A stretch of 17,536 nt of DNA from Betaproteobacteria bacterium UBA5216 (lineage in GTDB: Bacteria > Pseudomonadota > Gammaproteobacteria > Burkholderiales > SG8-41), in the NCBI GenBank assembly GCA_002412495.1, contig DHVE01000097.1, positions 1-17,536 on the forward strand, given 5' to 3'. Shown here piece by piece: positions 7,973-14,665 of the stretch. A program made the position numbers and the translations under genes. The first letter of the stretch is position 1, and every line of letters starts with the position of its first letter. Below the pieces are notes generated by a model. It worked only from the letters and a program-made list of their open reading frames with translations, was not told the DNA's origin and made no database searches.

Positions 7973-10117
7973 GTGGCAGAACAGCTGCTGAGTCCAACTT
8001 GGTATCGCGTGGCTCCATTGCGGCCTCGCATCCGCTCTCACGTGCGCATACGCCGCCACGAATACCGCGGTGAACGCTGGTATGTGCTCGAGGATCGCAT
8101 CTCCCGCCGCACCCATCGATTCAACCCGGCCGCTTACCTCATCGTGGGGCTGATGGACGGTCGGCGAACCATGCAGGAAATATGGGATGGGGCGGTTGAG
8201 CGACTGGGCGACGATGCGCCGACGCAGGAGGAGGTGATGCAGATCCTGGGGCAGTTGCATTTCGCCGACGTGATGCAATGCGAAGTGCCCTCCGACGTAG
8301 AGGAGTTGCTGCGCCGTGGCGAGCGCGTCACGCGCCGCAGCGCGCTCGCGCGATGGTTGTCGCCGCTGGCCATCAAGTTTCCGTTGTTTGACCCGGATCG
8401 CTTTTTGCAGCGCACGTTGCCGTGGTATCGCAAGCTCTTCAGTCCGGCCGGCGCGTTATTGTGGCTGCTGGTGGTGGGGTGGGGGGCGGTATCGGCAGTC
8501 CAGCATTGGGACCTGCTCACTAAAGACCTGTCGAGCCGTGTGCTGGCCCCCGACAATCTGCTGATCATTGCGATGGTGTTTCCGCTGGTTAAGGCTGCGC
8601 ATGAGTTTGGCCATGCCTGTGCTGTGAGGGCTTGGGGTGGCGAAGTCCACGAAATGGGTGTGATGCTGCTGGTGATGATGCCGGTGCCATATGTTGATGC
8701 CTCTGCTGCCAACGCTTTTCCGCAGCGCCGGCGCCGCATGATCGTCGGGGCGGCCGGCATGATTGTAGAGGTGTTCATCGCGTCGATCGCACTGTTTTTC
8801 TGGCTCGAAATGCAGCCGGGTGTGGCTCGCGCGGCGCTCTACAACGTAATGCTTATCGCGGGCGTTTCGACGCTGCTGTTCAATGCCAACCCGCTGCTGC
8901 GTTTTGACGGCTATTACATATTCTCTGACTGGCTGGACATTCCCAATCTGCGCCAGCGCGCGCAACAGCAGTTTGCTGTAGCGTTTCAGCGCCACGTCTT
9001 TGGCTTGCCGCTGCCGTCTGAAGAGGCACCGCTGCGCGAGCGCCTGTGGCTGGCAGCTTTTGCTGTGGCGTCGTTCATTTATCGCTGGGTAATCACATTC
9101 GGTATAGCGGTATTTGTGGCCTCGGAATATTTTATTTTTGGAATCATGCTGGCGATGTGGTCTGCGATTGCGGCAGTCGTGATGCCCTTGGTGGGGCTCA
9201 TTGCCTACGTGGGCTGGAGTCCGCGTTTGCGCCGGAGACGCGCGCGGGCGATCATTGCTACCCTGCTGTTAGTAGGGCTGTTGGGAGTGTTTGTATTTTT
9301 AGTGCCACTTCCTTCCTGGACGTCGGTGCAGGGGGTGGTGTCAGTGCCTTCGCAGACGCAGGTGCGCGGCCGCGTCGACGGGTTTGTGACCCGGGTGCTG
9401 GTGCCGCCTGGCAGCATGGTGCGCGCAGGCGACGCGCTGGTGGAAACTGACGACCCTGCGTTGCGCTCGCGCGTTGTATTGCTGCAGGCCCAGCGCGAGG
9501 AACTGGAATCGCGTTATCAAAAAGAGCGGAAAGACAATATTGTGCGCAGCCAATCGCTGCTTGAGCAACTGAAGGCGATCGATGCGGAACTGGCGCGTGT
9601 ACGCGAGCGCCAGAATGAACTGATGCTGCGCAGCCCGGCGGACGGTCGTTTCACGGTGGCAATGCCCCAGGATCTTCCGGGGCGCTTCGTCAAACAGGGC
9701 GAACCGGTAGGCTACGTGCTACCCGATGCCATGATGACCACGCGCGTGGTGGTGTCACAGCAGGCGGTGGACATGGTGCGATATCACACGGACCGGGTGA
9801 CGGTGCGCCTGGCGGAGAACTTCTCGGAAGTGTTGCTGGCCCGCATTCTACGGGAGGTACCGCGCGCCAGCGAGCGGTTGCCGAACATGGCCCTTGCGCA
9901 GTCGGGCGGGGGCGAGGTTGCACTGGATCCGTCGCAACAGTCGAACGACCCTAAGGCGCTGCAGTCGCATTTCGAGTTTGAAATCTCGATTACCGGCGCG
10001 CACGCCTCCGCGATGGGCGCGCGCGCGTATGTGCGCATTGAACATCCAGACGAAACCCTTGCGGTGCAGTTGGGACGCGCGTTGCGACAACTGTTCTTGC
10101 GTCGCTTCACCGTGTAA
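7973..10117 (+). CDS. M50 site-2-protease-like membrane protein with HlyD-like tail
   Basis: The protein has 714 residues from a GTG start 10 bases after the previous stop, with a weak AGGGG upstream. Residues about 25-110 look like a PqqD-type winged-helix/peptide-binding domain (YVLEDRISRRTHRFNPAAYLIVGLMDG). The membrane core carries the zinc protease motif HEFGH (210-214) and the distal NPLLRFDGYY (306-315, with D312), the two metal-ligand sites of M50 site-2 proteases. I count about seven or eight hydrophobic segments between 160 and 444. The tail (450-600) has lipoyl-like halves (VRGRVDGFVTRVLVPPGSMV; LMLRSPADGRF) separated by a coiled coil (500-548), as in HlyD adaptors. The catalytic residues look intact. 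The stop overlaps the next start by one base (TAATG), indicating translational coupling with the SecA-like gene. Likely role: inner-membrane processing or export of a peptide or protein substrate. Confidence 0.85.
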   Translation: MAEQLLSPTWYRVAPLRPRIRSHVRIRRHEYRGERWYVLEDRISRRTHRFNPAAYLIVGLMDGRRTMQEIWDGAVERLGDDAPTQEEVMQILGQLHFADVMQCEVPSDVEELLRRGERVTRRSALARWLSPLAIKFPLFDPDRFLQRTLPWYRKLFSPAGALLWLLVVGWGAVSAVQHWDLLTKDLSSRVLAPDNLLIIAMVFPLVKAAHEFGHACAVRAWGGEVHEMGVMLLVMMPVPYVDASAANAFPQRRRRMIVGAAGMIVEVFIASIALFFWLEMQPGVARAALYNVMLIAGVSTLLFNANPLLRFDGYYIFSDWLDIPNLRQRAQQQFAVAFQRHVFGLPLPSEEAPLRERLWLAAFAVASFIYRWVITFGIAVFVASEYFIFGIMLAMWSAIAAVVMPLVGLIAYVGWSPRLRRRRARAIIATLLLVGLLGVFVFLVPLPSWTSVQGVVSVPSQTQVRGRVDGFVTRVLVPPGSMVRAGDALVETDDPALRSRVVLLQAQREELESRYQKERKDNIVRSQSLLEQLKAIDAELARVRERQNELMLRSPADGRFTVAMPQDLPGRFVKQGEPVGYVLPDAMMTTRVVVSQQAVDMVRYHTDRVTVRLAENFSEVLLARILREVPRASERLPNMALAQSGGGEVALDPSQQSNDPKALQSHFEFEISITGAHASAMGARAYVRIEHPDETLAVQLGRALRQLFLRRFTV

Positions 10118-12060
10118 TGAATACTGCCGATGTGGCTGCTGCAGTCTCGCGGCGCGGTTACGCCGAACGCGATGACGTGCGGGACGCTTTGCCTGACCGG
10201 TTGGCTGCGGACTTGTCTGTCAGACTTCATCGCCTATTTAAACGTGGCTTGGGCGATGCGCCTGCCTATCTGATTGAAGTCGAGCGTGCGGCGGATTTGC
10301 TGCGGGACAGGGCGCTGTCCGTGCACCTGCCGCAGACGCGCTACCGGCTGCGCCGCGATGGCTACACCGAGGCATTGATTGTGGAGTGTCTCGCCTTGTG
10401 TTCTATCGGTATGGAGCGCAAGGGCATCGCAAAGCCTTCCGCGGTTTCCTATGCCGCGGCTGCGGCGCAGCTGCGCAGAGGAGTCGCAGCCGTTGCCGAT
10501 GACCAGAGCCGTATTGAAGCGCTGGGGCTGGCGGTTACTGCTGCCGCCCTGCTTGGAGAACCCGTGCATGTGTTGGCGCGAAGTGATGTGCGTGCTGTCA
10601 GTTTGGCGCAGCTGCTGGGCGCCTATGCGGATCCCATGGGGGTTAGTGTTGCAGTGGTGGCGCAGGGCATGGATTTTCGGGCTAGGCGCGAGGCCTATGC
10701 AGCAACCGTGACCTGCACGACAACACGTGAAATCGGCCTCGATTATCTGCGGGATCGACTGCAATTTGGTGCGCGGCAGGGGCAGCTCGCGAATGTGGCA
10801 GCGCGTCTTGCCGGCGATGCGCCGGTGGAGGAACGGCTTTTGTTAAGAGGGTTGTACTGCGCCTTTGTCGACGACGCCGAACTGGTGATGATCGACGATG
10901 CGCGGATGCCACTGGTCATAGCGGCTGAAGCAGACCAGTCACGCGAACGGCTGCTGTATGAACAGGCGGTGGAGCTTGCCCGCGCGCTGGACGAGGAGCG
11001 TGATTTCACCATGGGGGATGGCGAGCCTACACTGACTGACGACGGCCGGCAGCGGCTTGCATTACTGGTGTCGCCGCTGGGCGGGATATGGGCTGCGCGC
11101 CAACGCTGCGAAGAATTGATTATTATCGCGCTGAGGGCGCTGCATGAATTCGTGCGCGACCGCGACTATCAAGTGGTGCAGGGGCGCGTTGTTTTTCCCA
11201 CGCCCGCCGGAAAGGAGGGCGAAGACCGCACCGAGGGCGATGAGTTATTGCAAAAGCTCACCGAAGTGAAGGAAGGTTGCGCATTGAGCGGTCGGCGCGA
11301 TGTGCTTGCGCGGGTGTCTGTGCCGCGCTTTTTGAATCGTTATTTGCGGCTTGCTGGCGTGAGTTCGGGTGTGCAGTCGGTCACGGGCGAAATTTCGTCG
11401 CTCTACGGTTTGCGTGTGATGGGAGAAAATCAGCCGTCTTCGACGGTGCCATGCAAACCGCGGGTATTTGTGTCGGCGCAGGGCCTTCTCGATGCCATCG
11501 TGCGGCATGCGCTCGATTCGGTAGCGGCGGGTTATGCAGTGATGATTGCTTTACGCTCGCAGCAGGAAGCGCAAACTGTGATGGAAGCGCTAGCGGGCGC
11601 AGGCATACAGGCGGGCGTGGTGCGCGGACGGGGTGATGAGGCAGACCGTAACACGCTGGCCGCGCTGGAAGAGCCGGGTGCCGTCGTCATTACGTGTCAT
11701 CCTGCCGAGCGTGGCGTGACGCGGGTTCCGGCAGATGTTCCCCTGCACCTGCTGGTGGCTGAACTGCATGATTCGCGCAGGCACGTAGAGATGCTCTGCC
11801 GCATCTATGCAGCGTCCCGTTGCGAAACGTTTTTGGCGCTTGACAACGAGATCGTCAAGACCCTGATGCCGGTTGTTGTGGCGACTTGGGCGCGAAGACG
11901 CGCGGACGCTGAAGGCGAGGTACGACCGCCGTGGTCGGTGTGGCTGACGCGCCGTATACAAGCGGCGATGGAAAGAGAGCAGCGTTTGCTACGCGAGGAG
12001 CTGCAATCGCGCGATGTGCATCTTGGGGACCTTCTGGCGTTCAGCGGGCGCAACGACTGA
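10117..12060 (+). CDS. SecA-like protein with degenerate ATPase motifs
   Basis: The protein has 647 residues, shorter than a full SecA (about 850-900). SecA ancestry shows in order: TTTREIGLDYLRDRL (201-215) matches the SecA TNNEFGFDYLRD region, RGLYCAFVDDAELVMIDDAR (244-263) matches the Walker B block, and EFVRDRDYQVVQGRV with LTEVKEGCAL (381-390) matches the segment after the cross-linking domain. HDSRRHVEMLCRIYAASRC (551-569) matches the HESRR/arginine-finger block. The Walker A site (MKTGEGKT in SecA) aligns with VADDQSRI (126-133) and is lost; DEVD has become DDAE (252-255); the RGRSGRQGD finger is gone; AGRGTD has become AERGVT. It stops soon after the second nucleotide domain, without the scaffold/wing and zinc tail. 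It therefore probably does not hydrolyse ATP as a motor and may act as a substrate-binding or targeting factor. It is coupled to the M50 gene by a one-base overlap and is convergent with the adaptor gene 31 bases downstream. Confidence 0.8.
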   Translation: MNTADVAAAVSRRGYAERDDVRDALPDRLAADLSVRLHRLFKRGLGDAPAYLIEVERAADLLRDRALSVHLPQTRYRLRRDGYTEALIVECLALCSIGMERKGIAKPSAVSYAAAAAQLRRGVAAVADDQSRIEALGLAVTAAALLGEPVHVLARSDVRAVSLAQLLGAYADPMGVSVAVVAQGMDFRARREAYAATVTCTTTREIGLDYLRDRLQFGARQGQLANVAARLAGDAPVEERLLLRGLYCAFVDDAELVMIDDARMPLVIAAEADQSRERLLYEQAVELARALDEERDFTMGDGEPTLTDDGRQRLALLVSPLGGIWAARQRCEELIIIALRALHEFVRDRDYQVVQGRVVFPTPAGKEGEDRTEGDELLQKLTEVKEGCALSGRRDVLARVSVPRFLNRYLRLAGVSSGVQSVTGEISSLYGLRVMGENQPSSTVPCKPRVFVSAQGLLDAIVRHALDSVAAGYAVMIALRSQQEAQTVMEALAGAGIQAGVVRGRGDEADRNTLAALEEPGAVVITCHPAERGVTRVPADVPLHLLVAELHDSRRHVEMLCRIYAASRCETFLALDNEIVKTLMPVVVATWARRRADAEGEVRPPWSVWLTRRIQAAMEREQRLLREELQSRDVHLGDLLAFSGRND

Positions 12061-12091
12061 TAGGCGCGGCCAAGGCTACGTCGAGTGTCAA

Positions 12092-12910
12092 TCAGGAGAA
12101 ACTTGCCTTGCAGCGAACGCCAGCGGGAATTTCGCCTTTGGTGTTTGGCAAAATCATGCGTACACCGAATGTGCCGCTGGCGGCGTCCAGCACGCGGTCA
12201 ATCACGCTGACCGTGGTTTTTAGCTTGCCGCCGATCGGTGCTTCAGGCATGACCACGGCCTGCTGGCCTGGTTTGATCTTGCCGTAAAGGCTGACAGGCA
12301 GCACCACTTCTACGTGCAGCGGGTTGATTTCTGCGAGCTTCATGATAGGGTCGCGGATGCTGGTGGCGCCGAATTCACCCGGTTTTAGCAGCACTTCCAC
12401 TACCACGCCGTTGAACGGGCTGCGTATGGTGCGCATGGCGAGCAGTTCACCGGTTCGTTTTGCTTCATGAACGTTAAGTAGCTGATTGTCCTTTGCGCGG
12501 CGCAATTCCTCGGTCGCCAGCCGCAGTTCGGCTTCGGCTTCGTCCCGGGCATTGGCCGAGACAAAATTGCGTTTAAAGAGGTCTTCGGCGCGGGTGAATT
12601 TCTTCTGGGCAAGATCCATGCGGGCCTCAGCGGCCTTGATCTCGCCCTGCATCGTCGCGCGCGACTGTGCCAATTCATTGGCTGCGCGTTCCGGACCCGA
12701 TTGAAGGGTGACCAACACCTGCCCACGTGAAACGAGCTCGCCGCGGCTCACCTTGATGGATTCGATGATGGCTTCCACCGGACTGCGGATTTCAATGTTT
12801 TGACGGGCTTCGATCATGCAGTCGTAGTCGGCGGCATTGGCGACGGTTCCCGCCATGCCATTGCCTAAACCAAGGAACAGAAAAATACATTGCTTTGGGA
12901 ACTGGCTCAT
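12092..12910 (-). CDS. Periplasmic HlyD/RND-type membrane-fusion adaptor
   Basis: The protein has 272 residues on the opposite strand to its neighbours, from an ATG at 12910-12908 with no strong ribosome site. A signal peptide ends at ANA, residue 26 (cleavage before AD). The body shows a lipoyl half (38-70, IEIRSPVEAIIESIKVSRGELVSRGQ split around the hairpin), a long alpha-hairpin (72-150, rich in E/A/R), the second lipoyl half (160-180, MRTIRSPFNGVVVEVLLKPG) and a beta-barrel (197-270, ending IPAGVRCKASFS). Such adaptors link inner-membrane transporters to TolC-type outer-membrane channels. It lacks a transmembrane anchor and lipobox, so it is a soluble periplasmic form and short for the family. 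With the two membrane-anchored HlyD-like fusions in the facing operon this is the third adaptor module in one locus. Confidence 0.85.
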   Translation of the reverse strand: MSQFPKQCIFLFLGLGNGMAGTVANAADYDCMIEARQNIEIRSPVEAIIESIKVSRGELVSRGQVLVTLQSGPERAANELAQSRATMQGEIKAAEARMDLAQKKFTRAEDLFKRNFVSANARDEAEAELRLATEELRRAKDNQLLNVHEAKRTGELLAMRTIRSPFNGVVVEVLLKPGEFGATSIRDPIMKLAEINPLHVEVVLPVSLYGKIKPGQQAVVMPEAPIGGKLKTTVSVIDRVLDAASGTFGVRMILPNTKGEIPAGVRCKASFS

Positions 12911-13010
12911 ATGGCGTCCAATTTACGATCCGGGAATGACGTGCGAACTAAACTTAAGCGAGTGCATGCGGTGACCATGGTTGTTATTGGCGACTGCTAT
13001 GTCCAAAACC

Positions 13011-13016
13011 ATTATA
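13011..13016 (-). promoter_or_regulatory. Candidate -10 box for the periplasmic adaptor gene
   Basis: On the minus strand this is an exact TATAAT, about 100 bases upstream of the adaptor start at 12910. The -35 region at 17-18 bases is poor. It would give a leader of roughly 95 bases. Support is the consensus hexamer and its position in the divergent intergenic region only. Confidence 0.35.
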
Positions 13017-13044
13017 AGTCAATAAACCAGAGATACCGATACGA

Positions 13045-13057
13045 TGCATAAAATGCA
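13045..13057 (+). promoter_or_regulatory. Small palindrome between divergent promoters
   Basis: TGCAT (13045-13049) and ATGCA (13053-13057) form a perfect 5-base inverted repeat around AAA, lying between the minus-strand and plus-strand TATAAT boxes. Its place suits an operator that could control both the adaptor and the response-regulator genes, but a 5-base arm can occur by chance. Confidence 0.2.
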
Positions 13058-13083
13058 ATACTGAGCTGTGGGCTACAAAACTT

Positions 13084-13089
13084 TATAAT
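13084..13089 (+). promoter_or_regulatory. Candidate -10 box for the response-regulator gene
   Basis: This is an exact TATAAT 28 bases before the ATG at 13118. At 17 bases upstream the -35 region reads CTGAGC (13061-13066), sharing only the TGA core with TTGACA, so activation by a regulator is likely if the site is real. Confidence 0.4.
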
Positions 13090-13117
13090 ATCGCATACCA
13101 CAAAAAAAGTTGTTCAG

Positions 13118-13798
13118 ATGCTCCCTCCGCTTGCGTCATCTATTCAGGTAATTCTTATCGACGATTGTCCCATTTTGTTGTGGGGGTTGGAGCAGCTAAT
13201 CGAGCGCGCGGACAAAGGGATAAAAGTGATTGGCACCTGTCCGAGCAGCGCCGAGGCATTTAGGCTGATGGACAAAGTGACGCCTGACGTGATCCTGCTC
13301 GATATTGATCTGGGTGGTGAAAATGCAATTGACGCGATACCGAAGCTGATTGCGCAATCCAAGGCGAGTATTCTGGTGTTCACTGGATTGCGTGATACAT
13401 CATTGCAAGACAAGGCAGTATTAGCCGGCGCGCGCGGAGTGGTCGAAAAACGCGCTCCTGTCGAGATCGTTCTAACCGCAATCCAGAAAATTTACGAGGG
13501 GCAGCTTTGGCTCGATCATGCTGCGGCCGGCAGGATTTTTGTTGAGTTTTCCCGGAAAAACGCAGCTGTGGTTGATCCCGAATGGATAGCAGTTTCCACC
13601 CTGACCAACCGGGAAAGGGAGGTGATCGCGGTCGCGGCATTGAATGCCGGAGCGCCGGCTAAGACTATCGCCGGGAAACTCCATGTCAGCGAACATACGT
13701 TTCGCAATCACTTGACTTCCATCTACGGCAAGCTCGGCGTGCGTAATCGGCTAGCGCTTTTTGCCTTTGCGCAAAAGCACGGATTAACAAATAATTAA
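13118..13798 (+). CDS. NarL/FixJ-family response regulator
   Basis: The protein has 226 residues. The receiver domain (about 9-125) has the acidic pair D15-D16, the phospho-acceptor D62 in VILLDIDL, T89 in ILVFTG and K111 in VVEKR, so all key residues are present. A linker leads to a LuxR-type helix-turn-helix (about 160-223: LTNREREVIAVAALN, KTIAGKLHVSEHTFRNHLTSIYGKLGVRNR). No strong ribosome-binding site precedes the ATG, so the exact start is moderately certain. No histidine kinase lies in the window. It stands between the adaptor gene (divergent) and the PilZ-like and giant-protein genes, so it is the likely local transcription regulator. Upstream of the PilZ-like gene are heptamers resembling NarL sites, which fit this idea. 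Confidence 0.92.
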   Translation: MLPPLASSIQVILIDDCPILLWGLEQLIERADKGIKVIGTCPSSAEAFRLMDKVTPDVILLDIDLGGENAIDAIPKLIAQSKASILVFTGLRDTSLQDKAVLAGARGVVEKRAPVEIVLTAIQKIYEGQLWLDHAAAGRIFVEFSRKNAAVVDPEWIAVSTLTNREREVIAVAALNAGAPAKTIAGKLHVSEHTFRNHLTSIYGKLGVRNRLALFAFAQKHGLTNN

Positions 13799-13944
13799 TA
13801 ATTTCAATTGCTTGACTGATTTAAGCGGATCCCATGGCTGGTGGTTTTCTGCTTGAGTCGCCGAGTCCGCAATATATTAATTTCGTAGTAGTGTTTTTAT
13901 ACTATGTTTAATGGCTTTTAAATTCTATTTATAGCATTTTAAAT

Positions 13945-13984
13945 ATGGGTAATACCGCCTGTTTAAAAGGGTATAACTACCCAT
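13945..13984 (+). promoter_or_regulatory. Inverted NarL-like heptamers upstream of the PilZ-like gene
   Basis: ATGGGTA (13945-13951) and TACCCAT (13978-13984) are exact reverse complements, 26 bases apart. TACCCAT fits the NarL heptamer consensus TACYYMT. A third partial copy, GGGTA (13969-13973), pairs with the right-hand TACCC around TAAC. A TATACT hexamer lies upstream at 13898-13903. This is a plausible operator for the NarL/FixJ regulator encoded just upstream; it is seen as sequence only. Confidence 0.35.
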
Positions 13985-14001
13985 GTGCGATCACGCACAT
14001 G
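13982..14001 (+). repeat. Perfect hairpin with 8-base arms
   Basis: CATGTGCG (13982-13989) and CGCACATG (13994-14001) flank the loop ATCA. It overlaps the right heptamer of the candidate operator by three bases. It has no T-run, so it is not a typical terminator. It may act as an operator or as an mRNA leader structure ahead of the PilZ-like gene. Confidence 0.45.
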
Positions 14002-14074
14002 CGATTACTATTTCCGCTGTAAATATCCCATTAAATGTCCCTTTAAACCAAAATTTCAGTCTATAACTTTCTTT

Positions 14075-14380
14075 GTGACCGGCGACCAGGAAAAGAGAGG
14101 TAAAGACCGCGTTTTTACTCGAATGCCGGTCAATCTGGAGGCAGCAACAGGGGTTACGCGCGACGTTAGTGAAACGGGGTTATACATTGAAACTGATGCG
14201 AAATACGCTGTTGGCAGCGAGATCAGCGTCAGCGTGGCAGTTGACACTCCGGGTGGCAAGATGATGCTCAGATGTCGTGGCAATATTGTTCGCATCGAGC
14301 CTCGTGAAACGAAGGTCGGGTTGGCTGTGCATCTCATCGCTTCAACGATGGAGCCGTTAGAGCAAAAGCGATGCATGTAG
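14075..14380 (+). CDS. PilZ-like domain protein
   Basis: The protein is about 101 residues from GTG 14075; an earlier GTG at 13985 would add 30 Cys-rich residues but lies inside the hairpin, so I prefer the later one. No start has a clear ribosome-binding site. The body matches the PilZ layout: RVFTR (an RxxxR-like c-di-GMP element) near residue 15, then DVSETGLYIET (the DxSxxG element), then a beta-barrel (GSEISVSVAVD, LRCRGNIVRIEP, KVGLAVHLI). PilZ domains bind cyclic-di-GMP and often control adhesins or exopolysaccharide. Being a lone domain directly before the giant repeat protein, it may link c-di-GMP to that protein's production or export (inference). The call rests on motif pattern, not on a search. 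Confidence 0.6.
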   Translation: MTGDQEKRGKDRVFTRMPVNLEAATGVTRDVSETGLYIETDAKYAVGSEISVSVAVDTPGGKMMLRCRGNIVRIEPRETKVGLAVHLIASTMEPLEQKRCM

Positions 14381-14665
14381 TAGGCTGGTTTTATTTCAAA
14401 AACAAAACAAAGTTGTAACAAATATTTCGTAGCATTAGCCATAGCTAAAGAGGATATTTGATCTTGATTTATCAGTGTAATTTTGATGCGTGCTGCGAGC
14501 GATTGCCTCGATGAATGGCATAGGTAGTATGGGTTCCTCGTATCCGCGCCGCGCTCGCAGGCCATTGCGTTGTTTTACGCCGGTCTTTCTTGTTAGCCAC
14601 AAAGCGATAGTGCTTGTTGGCTTATTTATTTGTGGTTTTGATCTACCGTCTGTCGGGAGTTTTTC

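Noticed and set aside
13834..13911. 25-codon frame MAGGFLLESPSPQYINF... after the response regulator
   Set aside because: Too short, with no ribosome site; nothing supports translation.
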